The notes under the pieces were generated by a model, which had not been told where the DNA came from, did not search any database, and was given only the letters and a program-made list of their open reading frames with translations. From assembly GCF_900155565.1 (NCBI RefSeq), contig NZ_FUHM01000002.1, forward strand, positions 310,001 to 374,000: 64,000 nt of DNA. Direction: 5' to 3'. Positions 1-8,807 of the stretch are shown one piece after another. The position numbers and the translations under genes were made by a program. The number at the start of each line of letters is the position of its first letter. Positions within the stretch are counted from its first letter, which is position 1. This stretch comes from Anaerosalibacter sp. Marseille-P3206 (GTDB lineage Bacteria; Bacillota; Clostridia; Tissierellales; Sporanaerobacteraceae).

Positions 1-318
1 AATCATATCCATATATTTAGAAGGATTTCCATAAAAATTTGCACTTACTTTAGATAAACTAGCCCTACTATCCTTTAACTTAATAATAGTAATATCCTCT
101 TTAACTTTTACATCATTTTCCACTATAATAGCTGTGGCACCTTTATTTATAACTTGTTCAATATAATCATGTCCATCTGATTTAAATCCCTTAATAGCTA
201 CAAATAAATAGTCATTAGATACAACTCTTGAATCAAATGCAACACCTGATATTTCTTTTTCTAATGATCCTTTTATTTCTTCAATTTCAAGTCCATTCAA
301 GACTTCTTTCAATATCAT
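1..318 (-). CDS. murE: UDP-N-acetylmuramoyl-tripeptide synthetase MurE, N-terminal part
   Basis: This is the N-terminal 106 codons of a Mur ligase; the gene runs off the left edge of the window. The protein begins MILKEVLNGLEIEEI and continues through GVAFDSRVVSNDYLFVAIKG, the conserved N-terminal Mur domain that binds UDP-MurNAc-L-Ala-D-Glu. MurE adds the third stem-peptide residue in the cytoplasm during peptidoglycan precursor synthesis. A GAGGTG ribosome binding site precedes the ATG. It lies directly downstream of spoVD, the usual dcw order. The ATP-binding and C-terminal domains lie outside the window, so the diamino-acid specificity (diaminopimelate or lysine) cannot be judged. Confidence 0.85.
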   Translation of the reverse strand, partial: MILKEVLNGLEIEEIKGSLEKEISGVAFDSRVVSNDYLFVAIKGFKSDGHDYIEQVINKGATAIIVENDVKVKEDITIIKLKDSRASLSKVSANFYGNPSKYMDMI

Positions 319-379
319 GTTTTTCACCTCTGTAAATAAAATTAATTAAAAGGCAACTGATTAGTCGCCCTTTAATATA

Positions 380-2554
380 TTACTCTTTAATATCTGATAA
401 TTCAACTTCAATTATAATATTTTCTTCTAATTCAGTACCTGGATTAGGAAACTGCTTAGTAACAATACCATTTCCATTAATATTATATTTTAATTTTAAA
501 CCATCTAATGTTTTTATCACTTCATCTTTCTTTTTACCCATTATATCAGGCATCAAATTAACTTCCTTTTCATTCCTCTTCATATTTAAGTATAAATCTA
601 TAATAGAGCCTTTATTCACTTCTGCACCAGGTAGTGGAAACTGGTCAATTACAACTGATTCCGATGTAATTTCAGTAGTTTCAGTATTATACTTAAAGCC
701 AAGATCTGTCAACAACTTTCCAGCCTCAGCAATATTTTTATCTCTAACATCAGGAACAGAAACTTTTTTGTTATATTCCTCTAGCTCTTTTTCTGTATAC
801 TCTGGTTCTACATTTAAATATTCAAGACTTTCTTTAATTAACCCACCTGTTACAGGACCTGCAACTAATCCTCCATAATAAGCTCCATTACTTGGCTCGT
901 CTATAATTACCAATACAGCAAGCTTAGGATCATTTGCTGGAGCAACTGCTGCAAAAGAAGCAATATATTTTCCTTGTGCATATCTTCCATCAATAACCTT
1001 TTGAGCAGTTCCTGTTTTTCCTGCAACTCTATATCCCGGTACATATGCTTTACTACCTGTTCCATCAGAAACAACTGATTCTAATATACCCATTAAAGTC
1101 TTAGAAGTATCTGGTGAAATAACTTTTCTTCTAATCTCTGGTTCAAAAGTATGAACAGTATTTCCCTCATTATCTATCAATTCTTTTACCAATCTAGGTT
1201 TCATCAAGTTACCACCATTAGCAACTGATGAAATCGCTGTTATCAATTGAATTGGTGTTACTGCAATTCCTTGACCATAAGATATAGTTGCTAAATTAAC
1301 TTCCTTAATATTTTTAGGATTTGATGGTATAATACCTGCCTGTTCTCCAGTTAAATCTATACCTGTATTCTCACCAAATCCAAAAGCCTTTATATACTTA
1401 AGCATTCTTTCAGCACCTATACGCCTTCCCAAATTTACAAAAACTACGTTACATGAATTTTGTACTCCTTGAGTAAATGTTTGTTCACCATGTGGATTGT
1501 AATATCTCCAACATTTAAGCTTTGCACCTGGTATATCTTTTATGTATCCACCACAATAGAAATGACTATCTGGAGTTACCACATTTTCTTCTAAACCTAT
1601 TGCAGATGTTATTATCTTAAATGTAGAACCAGGTTCATATGAATCATTTATTGCAAAATTTCTCCACATATTATACCATTCTTTTTCTAATTCCTCTTGT
1701 GATAAACCTTCCCAACGCTCTTTTGTGCTTTCATCTAATGGCTCTCTAGGATTGTTCGGGTCAAAATCAGGTTTTGAAGCCATAGCTAATACATCCCCTG
1801 TACTAGGTTCCATTACTATTATGGACACATTCTTAGCTTTGTTTTTTACAAGAGCTTCCATTGCAGCTTTTTCTGCAAAATGTTGTATAGTCTCATCTAA
1901 TGTCAAAACTGCATTTAACCCATTTGTAGCCTCGTACAATTTTTCACCACCATATGGAAGTTGCATTCCCTTAGCATCAGTTGTTTTTACCCACTTGCCA
2001 GGTGTCCCATTTAAATATTTGTCAAAAGTCTTCTCAATTCCATATAAACCTTTGTTATCAATATCAGTAAAACCTATTATATGACTTGCAAAGCTACCAT
2101 ATGGATAATATCTCTTATTGTCATCAACTATTTCAATCCCTTTTAAATTTGCTTTTCTAAGTTCATTTGCCTCCTCTTTGGTAATCCACTGCTTTATTTT
2201 TTCTACCCTTCTTCTTTTGGTTATTTTCTCATAGACTTTAGCTTCATCAATATCTAATATCTCTGCTACTACTTTTGCTGTTTTTTCTGCATCTTTTATA
2301 TCAGCTGGACTACACCAAACAGTATAAGAACTAATACTAACAGCTAATTTTTTACCATTCCTATCATATATTATACCTCTTTTAGCTTTCACTTCAATAT
2401 CCTTTGTCCACTGCTCTAAAGCACCTTTTTTATACTCTTCACCTTTTACTATTTGAATATATCCTAATCTAAGTGTTAACCCAAATGTTATAAAAGATAC
2501 CATAAAAAAAATAATAACTAATCTTTTTTTCATCTTATTGCTAGGTGATGACAT
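380..2554 (-). CDS. spoVD: SpoVD/FtsI-type class B penicillin-binding protein with two PASTA domains
   Basis: This is a transpeptidase that crosslinks peptidoglycan outside the membrane. A single N-terminal membrane segment (about residues 11-29) is followed by the dimerisation domain and then the transpeptidase domain with SxxK at Ser310 (STFK), SCN further on and KTG near residue 512. Two PASTA domains close the protein (about 600-659 and 668-720). The 724-residue length and tandem PASTA match SpoVD, the spore-cortex enzyme, but the gene sits in the position of pbpB/ftsI between ftsL and murE, so it could also serve vegetative division. An AGGAGG site lies 7-8 nt before the ATG. Confidence 0.88.
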   Translation of the reverse strand: MSSPSNKMKKRLVIIFFMVSFITFGLTLRLGYIQIVKGEEYKKGALEQWTKDIEVKAKRGIIYDRNGKKLAVSISSYTVWCSPADIKDAEKTAKVVAEILDIDEAKVYEKITKRRRVEKIKQWITKEEANELRKANLKGIEIVDDNKRYYPYGSFASHIIGFTDIDNKGLYGIEKTFDKYLNGTPGKWVKTTDAKGMQLPYGGEKLYEATNGLNAVLTLDETIQHFAEKAAMEALVKNKAKNVSIIVMEPSTGDVLAMASKPDFDPNNPREPLDESTKERWEGLSQEELEKEWYNMWRNFAINDSYEPGSTFKIITSAIGLEENVVTPDSHFYCGGYIKDIPGAKLKCWRYYNPHGEQTFTQGVQNSCNVVFVNLGRRIGAERMLKYIKAFGFGENTGIDLTGEQAGIIPSNPKNIKEVNLATISYGQGIAVTPIQLITAISSVANGGNLMKPRLVKELIDNEGNTVHTFEPEIRRKVISPDTSKTLMGILESVVSDGTGSKAYVPGYRVAGKTGTAQKVIDGRYAQGKYIASFAAVAPANDPKLAVLVIIDEPSNGAYYGGLVAGPVTGGLIKESLEYLNVEPEYTEKELEEYNKKVSVPDVRDKNIAEAGKLLTDLGFKYNTETTEITSESVVIDQFPLPGAEVNKGSIIDLYLNMKRNEKEVNLMPDIMGKKKDEVIKTLDGLKLKYNINGNGIVTKQFPNPGTELEENIIIEVELSDIKE

Positions 2555-2566
2555 TAAACTACCCTC

Positions 2567-3022
2567 CTAGAAAATTTTTAGTACTATATTAACAATGTCT
2601 TTGAAATATTTTACAATTAGAAGTTCTTCTTCTGCTACTTCCTCATCACCAATGTTACTATTTACTGATACATAAACAATTTGGTCTTTCGTTGGATAAT
2701 CCATTCCAAGTTTTGTCCTTGCATCTTCCTCTATTTTTATTGAATTCTTTACTCTATCTAATTCCGTTATCATATCTTCTTTTTCTTTTACTAATTTAAC
2801 TTTTTCATTCTCTAGTTTTGTTATCTCTAATCTAGTCTTAGTAATACTTGCATATTTTAAAAGTACTAACATACATAGTAATAAAACTATAATTGCAGAT
2901 GTGAAAAGTTTCAACTTGTTTTTTACTTTACTTTTATTTTTGTTTTTAACTACCTTTTTCCTTTTAACTTTATTTTTATTTCGACTATAATCATAACATT
3001 CCTCTTTTCTAGCTACTAACAA
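2567..3022 (-). CDS. FtsL/DivIC-like septum protein
   Basis: This is a short bitopic membrane protein: a very Lys/Asn-rich cytoplasmic N-terminus (about residues 1-45), one membrane segment (about 46-63), then a heptad-like coiled coil (about 65-100) and a short extracellular end. That architecture and its place between rsmH and spoVD mark it as the FtsL-type divisome component that recruits the septal transpeptidase. Sequence similarity in this family is weak, so the name rests mainly on context. The start is a TTG about 11 nt after an AGGAGG site; no ATG in frame fits better. Confidence 0.75.
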   Translation of the reverse strand: MLVARKEECYDYSRNKNKVKRKKVVKNKNKSKVKNKLKLFTSAIIVLLLCMLVLLKYASITKTRLEITKLENEKVKLVKEKEDMITELDRVKNSIKIEEDARTKLGMDYPTKDQIVYVSVNSNIGDEEVAEEELLIVKYFKDIVNIVLKIF

Positions 3023-3052
3023 ATTTATTCACACCTCCTTAAATTTAGAACA

Positions 3053-3985
3053 CTAAACTTTTTCACCAATTCTAAGCTTCGAACTTCTTGAACGAGGATT
3101 ATTCTCTATTTCTTCTTTGCTTGGTAAAATCGGTTTTCTTGTTACAATCTTAAGCTCTCTTTTCTTGTCGCACATACAAACTGGAAACTCCTTAGGACAA
3201 ATGCAATCTTTGTTTAATTCTCTAAAAGTTTCCTTTACTATCCTATCCTCTAAAGAATGAAAAGTAATAATACAAATTCTACCACCTTTTTTCAATCTAC
3301 TATTCGCTTTAATAATTGCCTCTTTTAAAATCTCTAACTCCCTATTTACTTCTATTCTAATTGCTTGAAATGTCTTTTTTGCTGGATGGTGACCTGTCTG
3401 ACGAGCTCCCTTAGGTATAGCTTTCTTTATAACAGTTACTAATTCAAAAGTTGTATCAATTGGACTTAATTTTCTCTCATTTACAATAAATTGTGCAATT
3501 CTCTTTGCCCATTTTTCTTCTCCATAATCCCATAGTATTCTCTCTAGCTCCCTCTCATCGTATCTATTGACTACATCCCATGCTGATATATCTTGAGTCC
3601 TATCCATTCTCATATCAAGAGTTGCATCTGTTTGATAAGAAAACCCTCTTTCACCTTCATCTAACTGATGTGACGAAACACCTAAATCTAAAAGTACCCC
3701 ATCAATTTCTTCAATATCTAATCTGTCAAGAACAGATACTAGGTTTATAAAATTATCGTGAACTATAGTAACTCTATCTTCGAAAGGAGCCAATTCAGCC
3801 TTAGCCTTTTTTATTGCATTTAAATCTTGATCTATGCCAATAAGTTTTCCATCTTTTAGTCTCTTCACTATTTGTTTAGAATGACCTGCTCCACCTAGTG
3901 TACCGTCTACATATATTCCATTTTCTTTAATCTTTAATCCCTCTATAACTTCATCAAGTAATACAGGAATGTGTTCAAAATTCAA
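3053..3985 (-). CDS. rsmH: 16S rRNA (cytosine1402-N4)-methyltransferase RsmH
   Basis: RsmH methylates C1402 of 16S rRNA in the ribosomal P site. The sequence opens with [13 protein letters not shown], followed by the SAM-binding loop [10 protein letters not shown], then [14 protein letters not shown] and [14 protein letters not shown], all typical of the family. I place the start at a TTG at 3985, which has AGGAGA 7 nt upstream and gives 310 residues, the usual family length; an in-frame GTG at 4003 would add six residues but has only a weak site. It lies 20 nt downstream of mraZ and is cotranscribed with the dcw genes. Confidence 0.9.
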   Translation of the reverse strand: MNFEHIPVLLDEVIEGLKIKENGIYVDGTLGGAGHSKQIVKRLKDGKLIGIDQDLNAIKKAKAELAPFEDRVTIVHDNFINLVSVLDRLDIEEIDGVLLDLGVSSHQLDEGERGFSYQTDATLDMRMDRTQDISAWDVVNRYDERELERILWDYGEEKWAKRIAQFIVNERKLSPIDTTFELVTVIKKAIPKGARQTGHHPAKKTFQAIRIEVNRELEILKEAIIKANSRLKKGGRICIITFHSLEDRIVKETFRELNKDCICPKEFPVCMCDKKRELKIVTRKPILPSKEEIENNPRSRSSKLRIGEKV

Positions 3986-4005
3986 ATTATCATCTCCTGA
4001 CACTT

Positions 4006-4437
4006 CTATATTCCTAATTCTGCCATCTTCTCGGCAATACTTTCATAACTTAAACTATCATCTTCATTGTACATATCCCATTCAGTCTTACTCCATATCT
4101 CAACTCTTGTAGAAACTCCTATTATTACGGCCTCTTTTTCTAGTTTTGAATGCTCTCTTAAATTTGCAGGTATCAATATTCTTCCTTGTTTATCTAACTC
4201 ACATTCAGTTGCACCTGCAAAAAAGAACCTTACAAAAGCCCTAGCATCTCTATTGGTTAGTGGAAGTGATTTTAACTTTTCTTCTAATACATTCCATTCT
4301 TTTTGGGGATAAATAAACAAACAATTATCTAGCCCTTTTGTCATTATAAAAGCTGGACCTAAGCCATCTCTAAATTTAGATGGAATTATAATTCTTCCCT
4401 TAGTATCAAGACTATGTTGATATTCCCCGATAAACAT
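4006..4437 (-). CDS. mraZ: Transcriptional regulator MraZ
   Basis: MraZ is a DNA-binding protein of the AbrB-like double-psi fold that represses its own dcw operon. The protein begins [23 protein letters not shown] and carries the second copy of the motif around [27 protein letters not shown], with the conserved DxKGR/DxQGR elements. The ATG at 4437 is preceded 6 nt upstream by GGGGTG and gives the standard 143 residues; an in-frame GTG three codons upstream overlaps that site and is less likely. It is the first gene of the mraZ-rsmH-ftsL-spoVD-murE operon. Confidence 0.93.
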   Translation of the reverse strand: MFIGEYQHSLDTKGRIIIPSKFRDGLGPAFIMTKGLDNCLFIYPQKEWNVLEEKLKSLPLTNRDARAFVRFFFAGATECELDKQGRILIPANLREHSKLEKEAVIIGVSTRVEIWSKTEWDMYNEDDSLSYESIAEKMAELGI

Positions 4438-4457
4438 ACCACTCACCCCAAAAGTGT

Positions 4458-4492
4458 TTCACATTTTACCACTTCTCACCACTTTACACCAC
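4458..4492 (-). promoter_or_regulatory. MraZ operator: four direct repeats phased at 10 bp
   Basis: Read on the minus strand, GTGGT occurs three times exactly 10 bp apart (plus-strand ACCAC at 4488-4492, 4478-4482 and 4468-4472), followed at the same spacing by a degenerate GTGAA (4458-4462). MraZ proteins of other bacteria bind TGGGN-type direct repeats with 5-nt spacers immediately upstream of mraZ, so this array, ending about 20 nt before the mraZ ATG, is very likely the autoregulatory operator. The repeat unit here is GTGGT rather than GTGGG. Confidence 0.75.
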
Positions 4493-4628
4493 ATATACTC
4501 TATTCTATATTAGTTTTTAAAATCCTTCTATTATTTTAATTTTTTTTAAACTTTTTATAGTCCTTTATTACTATTTTTCGACATTTTTATTATATATAAA
4601 GTTTTTTATGTCGCATTAATATTAGGCA

Positions 4629-4662
4629 AAAAAATAAAGTAGAAAATTTCTACTTTATTTTT
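4629..4662 (-). terminator. Rho-independent terminator of lgt
   Basis: A near-perfect A/T-rich inverted repeat (AAATAAAGTAGAAA paired with TTTCTACTTTATTT) is followed on the minus strand by a T run. The lgt stop codon lies at the base of the upstream arm. Confidence 0.75.
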
Positions 4663-5398
4663 ATATAGTATTAGCTTTTTTTCTTCTATAAATAAATACT
4701 AATATTGCACCAATTATACTAAGTATGCTTATCAATTGAGCAATACGGATAGGCCCTAACATTAAACTATCTGTTCTCAAACCCTCTATAAAAAACCTTC
4801 CTAATGAATATAGTGCTAAATATAGTAAGAATGTCTCTCCACTTACTTTTGACTTGTTTTTTCTATACCACATTAGATAAATAAAAACTCCAAGATCCCA
4901 TATAGATTCATATAAAAAAGTTGGATGAACCTTTACACCGTCTATAATAATCCCCCAAGGAAGATCCGTTGGAGTACCATGTGCTTCTTGATTAATGTAA
5001 TTTCCCCATCTTCCAATGGCCTGCCCTAGTATTAAACTGGGAGCACATATATCTGTAATTGTCCAAAAATCTAGTTTTCTCTTCTTGCTAAATATTATAA
5101 CTGTGATAACTGCAGCAATGATTGCTCCATGTATGGCTAAGCCTCCTCCTCTAAAATGAAGGATATATTTAGGATTTTGGCTAAAATAATCCCAAGTAAA
5201 AGCAACATAATATAATCTAGCACCCAAAACAGAAAGTGGTATAGCAAAAAGTAGTGCATCAATTAAATCTTCTTCATCAAATCCTATCCTTCTAGCTTCT
5301 TTAAAGGCTAAAAAAGCACCTATGATTATGCCTGTGGAAATAATTATTCCGTACCATCTTACATCTAATCCAAATATAGTGAAGGCTACTGGATTCAT
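4661..5398 (-). CDS. lgt: Phosphatidylglycerol--prolipoprotein diacylglyceryl transferase Lgt
   Basis: Lgt attaches diacylglycerol from phosphatidylglycerol to the lipobox cysteine of prolipoproteins in the cytoplasmic membrane. The 245-residue protein has the multi-pass hydrophobic profile of the family, the N-terminal VRWYGIIIS motif, FRGGGLAIHGA near residue 83 and the Lgt signature GRWGNYINQEAHG at about 129-141. A GGGGGG site lies close upstream of the ATG. It is transcribed alone, separated from the M16 peptidase pair upstream by about 60 nt. Two predicted lipoproteins elsewhere in this window are possible substrates. Confidence 0.95.
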   Translation of the reverse strand: MNPVAFTIFGLDVRWYGIIISTGIIIGAFLAFKEARRIGFDEEDLIDALLFAIPLSVLGARLYYVAFTWDYFSQNPKYILHFRGGGLAIHGAIIAAVITVIIFSKKRKLDFWTITDICAPSLILGQAIGRWGNYINQEAHGTPTDLPWGIIIDGVKVHPTFLYESIWDLGVFIYLMWYRKNKSKVSGETFLLYLALYSLGRFFIEGLRTDSLMLGPIRIAQLISILSIIGAILVFIYRRKKANTI

Positions 5399-5462
5399 AT
5401 TAGCCCCCCTTTCTCAATTTATACAATATAATATAGCACAAAACTTAGTATTTTTAAAGTAA

Positions 5463-6749
5463 TTAAACTGGTTTTACAACTGATAGTACATAATTATCAC
5501 CGTTAAAATGCGTATGCAATCTACTTAAAACATCTTCATAAGTAATTTTTTCGAAAACATCTAAGTAATTTAAAAATAGAAAATCAATAAAATAATAATT
5601 CACAAAATTGTTAGCAATATATTCCACTGAATTAAACCCCATTAAATTAGAACCTATGCTTTTCTTTTTAATTCTGTAGAAATCTTCCTTTGACAATCCA
5701 CTATTTTTCAAAGTTTTAATATATGAAATTATTTTTTCTGTTACAACTTCTGGCTTATTAGATTGACCAGATATAATCGAATGCCCATAATGCTTATATC
5801 CAGAATATTGTCCTCCAAAACTACCATCAATCAACCCTTCATTGTATAATTCTTGATAAAACTCTGAACTCTGACCAAATAACATATCTAATAGTATATC
5901 TGTTTCTATTTCTTTCTTGATAAATTCTTCTCCAACACAGTTGATATTCTCATCTTTAAAACCTATTGCAAATAGTGGCATTGATGTAATCAATCTTTCT
6001 TCTATATAGTTTTCTAATACACCTTTCTTTTCCTCGGGATATATACGAATTATTTTTTCTTCACTATCAAAATCTTTTCTCTCTACACTCTCTATCGCAT
6101 CTATTGACTTCTCATAGGATACATCTCCAACAAGTACCAATACCATGTTATTCGGATTGTAAAATGTATTATAACATTTGTATAATGTTTCCTTATCAAT
6201 ATTATGTATAGTTTCAATAGTTCCTGCTATGTCTATTTTAACTGGATGTTCAAAGTACATTCCCCTTAAAGTGTTAAAAAACACTCTCCATCCAGGATCA
6301 TCTTCATACATTTTTATTTCTTGAGCAATAATTCCCTTTTCCTTTTCCACATTTTCATCAGTAAAATATGGTTTTTGTACAAACTTTATTAATAGTTTTA
6401 GGCTATCATAAAAATTATCAGTACATGAAAAAAGATATGATGTCTGATTAAAGGTTGTATAAGCATTTACATCAGTTCCAAGCTTGGAAAACTGATCAAA
6501 TATATTCCCCTCTGGTTCCTCAAACAATTTATGTTCTAAAAAATGAGCTATACCTTCTGGCACTTGAATTACTTCTTTCTCATTTATAGGAATAAACTTA
6601 TTATCATTAGAACCATAGTTAGTTGCAAAAATAGCATGTTTTTTATTATAACCTTTCTTTTGAAGAATATATACTTTAAGTCCACTGTCTAGTTGCGTAA
6701 AAACTGCTTCTTCCTTAATCTTATCGTTTTTATAAACCCTTTTATCCAA
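5463..6749 (-). CDS. M16 family metallopeptidase, catalytic subunit (YmfH-like)
   Basis: This 428-residue protein contains the inverted zinc motif HFLEH at residues 69-73, with further acidic residues downstream (IAQEIKMYEDDP), so it should be the catalytic member of an M16B pair. The preceding gene encodes a same-size paralogue without the motif; such active/inactive neighbours resemble ymfH/ymfF of Bacillus and the subunits of two-chain pitrilysin relatives. Cytoplasmic, no signal peptide. It starts at TTG 7 nt after AGGAGG, 11 nt downstream of the partner gene, so the two are cotranscribed. Substrate unknown. Confidence 0.85.
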   Translation of the reverse strand: MDKRVYKNDKIKEEAVFTQLDSGLKVYILQKKGYNKKHAIFATNYGSNDNKFIPINEKEVIQVPEGIAHFLEHKLFEEPEGNIFDQFSKLGTDVNAYTTFNQTSYLFSCTDNFYDSLKLLIKFVQKPYFTDENVEKEKGIIAQEIKMYEDDPGWRVFFNTLRGMYFEHPVKIDIAGTIETIHNIDKETLYKCYNTFYNPNNMVLVLVGDVSYEKSIDAIESVERKDFDSEEKIIRIYPEEKKGVLENYIEERLITSMPLFAIGFKDENINCVGEEFIKKEIETDILLDMLFGQSSEFYQELYNEGLIDGSFGGQYSGYKHYGHSIISGQSNKPEVVTEKIISYIKTLKNSGLSKEDFYRIKKKSIGSNLMGFNSVEYIANNFVNYYFIDFLFLNYLDVFEKITYEDVLSRLHTHFNGDNYVLSVVKPV

Positions 6750-6760
6750 AATTTTACCTC

Positions 6761-8044
6761 CTATCCCTCTAGCTTTTTATTTCGTAAAAAATATATAGTA
6801 TCTAAACTTAAACTATTTGAAGCATTGACAATATCCTCTTTATTAACTTTTAATAGTTCTTCTATATCTTCTTCTAAAGATTTATTATCATTGGATAAAA
6901 CTTTACTTAGGAAAAACTCTCCTATTAAATAGTTGCTATCTACAATAGATTTCATTGGATTTATTAAGCCTTTTTTGGAAATTTCTATATCTTCATCGGA
7001 AAAATCACCATTTTTCATATCATCAATTTCTTTTCTAATCAACTCAATAGTCTTCTCAAAATTAATACTGTCAATTCCTGCATCAATTATCATTATAGAT
7101 TTATATTTATATACTTTAGAATTAATATAATATGCTAAACTTTCTTTTTCTCTAATAGTTCTAAATAGCTTTCCATTAGGCCCTCCTCCTAATATATGAT
7201 TAGAAATCAATACTGAATTATAAAGAGGATCTTCATGTGCAACACTAGACCTATAACCAATTACCATTTTCCCTTGATTTACATCCATTTCCTCAAAAAC
7301 CATATTTTTAGTTTGAATATCACTTGCTATTTTTTCTCTTTGTATATCTAAAATAGTTTTCCTATCAACTGCAAAAATATCTTTAAGTTCTCCAATAAAG
7401 CGGTCCTCATATTCACCTACATAAAATATTTCAATTGGTGATGTATCCAAAATTGTTTTATAACGATCATACAAACTAAATTCATCTATGCTTTTTAAAT
7501 CCTCAATATATCCATATTCATAAACACTGTACTTTTCATTTTTGCACATTTCTTCTATACATCTATCAACAGCATATAATCTTTTATCATTTATCTTTCC
7601 TTCAATAGCCCTTTTTAATATTTCCTTTTCTTGTTCTACGTATTTGTGACTAAATGAACCATCTTCAAGATGTGGATTATATATAAGCTCTTTTAGAAAT
7701 TTAACCACTTCTAAAAAATAATCTTTATCACTTACAAAACCTCCCTTAGGGCTTTCAATTGTAAATCTTAAAACATGCCTTTCTCCTCTCTTGTTAATAT
7801 TGATATTTAAGTTTGAACCATATAATTCTTCAAGTTTTCTTTCAATATCCAATTTAGTTTTTAGTTTACTTGTTCCCCTCTTTAAAACTAATGGGATTAA
7901 AGCATTCATAGTAGCTTCTTTTCTATTTAAAGGCATAATCAAGTAAATACTAATTAAATTTGATTTGAATTTATTGGATTTGATTAGATTTAAATTCATG
8001 CCTTTCCCTATACTGATTCTGTCACTATACAACAATGCATTCAT
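6761..8044 (-). CDS. M16 family peptidase-like protein, inactive subunit (YmfF-like)
   Basis: This 427-residue protein has the M16 fold outline (GYRSSVAHEDPLYNSVLISNHILGGGPNGKLFRTIREKESLAYYI is the typical C-terminal Arg/Tyr region), but where catalytic members have HxxEH it reads KEATMNALIPLVLKRGT, lacking both histidines. It is therefore predicted to be the non-catalytic partner of the downstream HFLEH protein, helping to form the substrate chamber. The ATG sits only about 1-2 nt from AGGAGG, so initiation a few codons downstream at a TTG is possible. It is the first gene of the two-gene unit. Confidence 0.8.
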   Translation of the reverse strand: MNALLYSDRISIGKGMNLNLIKSNKFKSNLISIYLIMPLNRKEATMNALIPLVLKRGTSKLKTKLDIERKLEELYGSNLNININKRGERHVLRFTIESPKGGFVSDKDYFLEVVKFLKELIYNPHLEDGSFSHKYVEQEKEILKRAIEGKINDKRLYAVDRCIEEMCKNEKYSVYEYGYIEDLKSIDEFSLYDRYKTILDTSPIEIFYVGEYEDRFIGELKDIFAVDRKTILDIQREKIASDIQTKNMVFEEMDVNQGKMVIGYRSSVAHEDPLYNSVLISNHILGGGPNGKLFRTIREKESLAYYINSKVYKYKSIMIIDAGIDSINFEKTIELIRKEIDDMKNGDFSDEDIEISKKGLINPMKSIVDSNYLIGEFFLSKVLSNDNKSLEEDIEELLKVNKEDIVNASNSLSLDTIYFLRNKKLEG

Positions 8045-8116
8045 ACCTCCTTAATCATATTTATCATTATTTTACCCATATTATCTAAAAACATAGGTTA
8101 CTAATAATTATATGAA

Positions 8117-8141
8117 AAAATCCAGTCCTAAGACCGGATTT
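8117..8141 (-). terminator. Terminator of the YhcN-like lipoprotein gene
   Basis: On the minus strand AATCCGGTC and GACTGGATT form a hairpin with a short loop, followed by six T residues. The stop codon of the gene is in the 5' arm. Confidence 0.8.
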
Positions 8142-8628
8142 AGTCATCTTTCTCATCCTTTGTTGCTTTTTTTAATATTTTATCAATTTCGCGAGAATAT
8201 TCTTTTATATCCTTTCCTTTGATTAGATCTTGAGCTATAGTATCAAGCTTTTCAAATGATTTTTCATCATTTAAAATATAAACGCCTTTTGCTTCAGGTT
8301 CAATTTGTAACACTACATTTTTTATCATATCTTTCATCTCATGAGAAAATTCAACATCCTCACTCAGCTTAACAGCAACAATAACCTGTTCATTGTATAT
8401 GATTGCTGTTGCATCTTCCACTCCTAATAAATCAACTACGTCATCAGCAATACTTTCTGCTCTTTCTACTAATTCATTGCTAGCTTTTGTCGGCATATTT
8501 GCTGTTACATTTTGCCCTATTTCTTCCTCTTCATTTTCAGTGTTTTCTTTTTTACACCCACAAATTGTCAAAGTTAATACTAATACCATTAAAATCGAAA
8601 AAATAATTTTAATATTTTTCTTCTCCAT
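8140..8628 (-). CDS. YhcN/YlaJ-type sporulation lipoprotein
   Basis: The 162-residue product begins with a Lys-rich n-region, a hydrophobic segment and a lipobox ending in ICGC (Cys25), so it should be lipid-anchored. The following region contains ERAESIADDVVDLLGVEDATAIIYNEQVIVAVKLS, which matches the YhcN/YlaJ spore lipoprotein family (spore membrane and germination-linked in Bacillus). A charged C-terminus ends the protein. It is monocistronic with its own terminator and lies divergent from ychF. I found no convincing forespore promoter in front of it. Confidence 0.8.
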   Translation of the reverse strand: MEKKNIKIIFSILMVLVLTLTICGCKKENTENEEEEIGQNVTANMPTKASNELVERAESIADDVVDLLGVEDATAIIYNEQVIVAVKLSEDVEFSHEMKDMIKNVVLQIEPEAKGVYILNDEKSFEKLDTIAQDLIKGKDIKEYSREIDKILKKATKDEKDD

Positions 8629-8735
8629 TCTGATACCTCCTTATAAAATGTATTATTCCTTATTTTAGAAAAATTATAAAACTTATTTATTATATATAGA
8701 ATTAATCTAAGTTTATTGTTAAAATGTTATTGTCA

Positions 8736-8764
8736 TTGAATAAACAATTTTGATAATGTATAAT
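8736..8764 (+). promoter_or_regulatory. Sigma-A promoter of ychF
   Basis: TTGAAT (8736-8741) and a perfect TATAAT (8759-8764) are separated by 17 bp. An overlapping alternative, TTGTCA at 8730 with GATAAT at 8752 and a 16-bp spacer, is also present. Confidence 0.6.
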
Positions 8765-8807
8765 TGTTTTGTGATAAAGATTATTTAAGTTTGAAAGGAA
8801 GATTGAA

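Noticed and set aside
8629-8735. Sigma-G promoter for the YhcN-like lipoprotein gene
   Set aside because: A CATTTTA element is present on the minus strand but no acceptable -35 exists at the required spacing.
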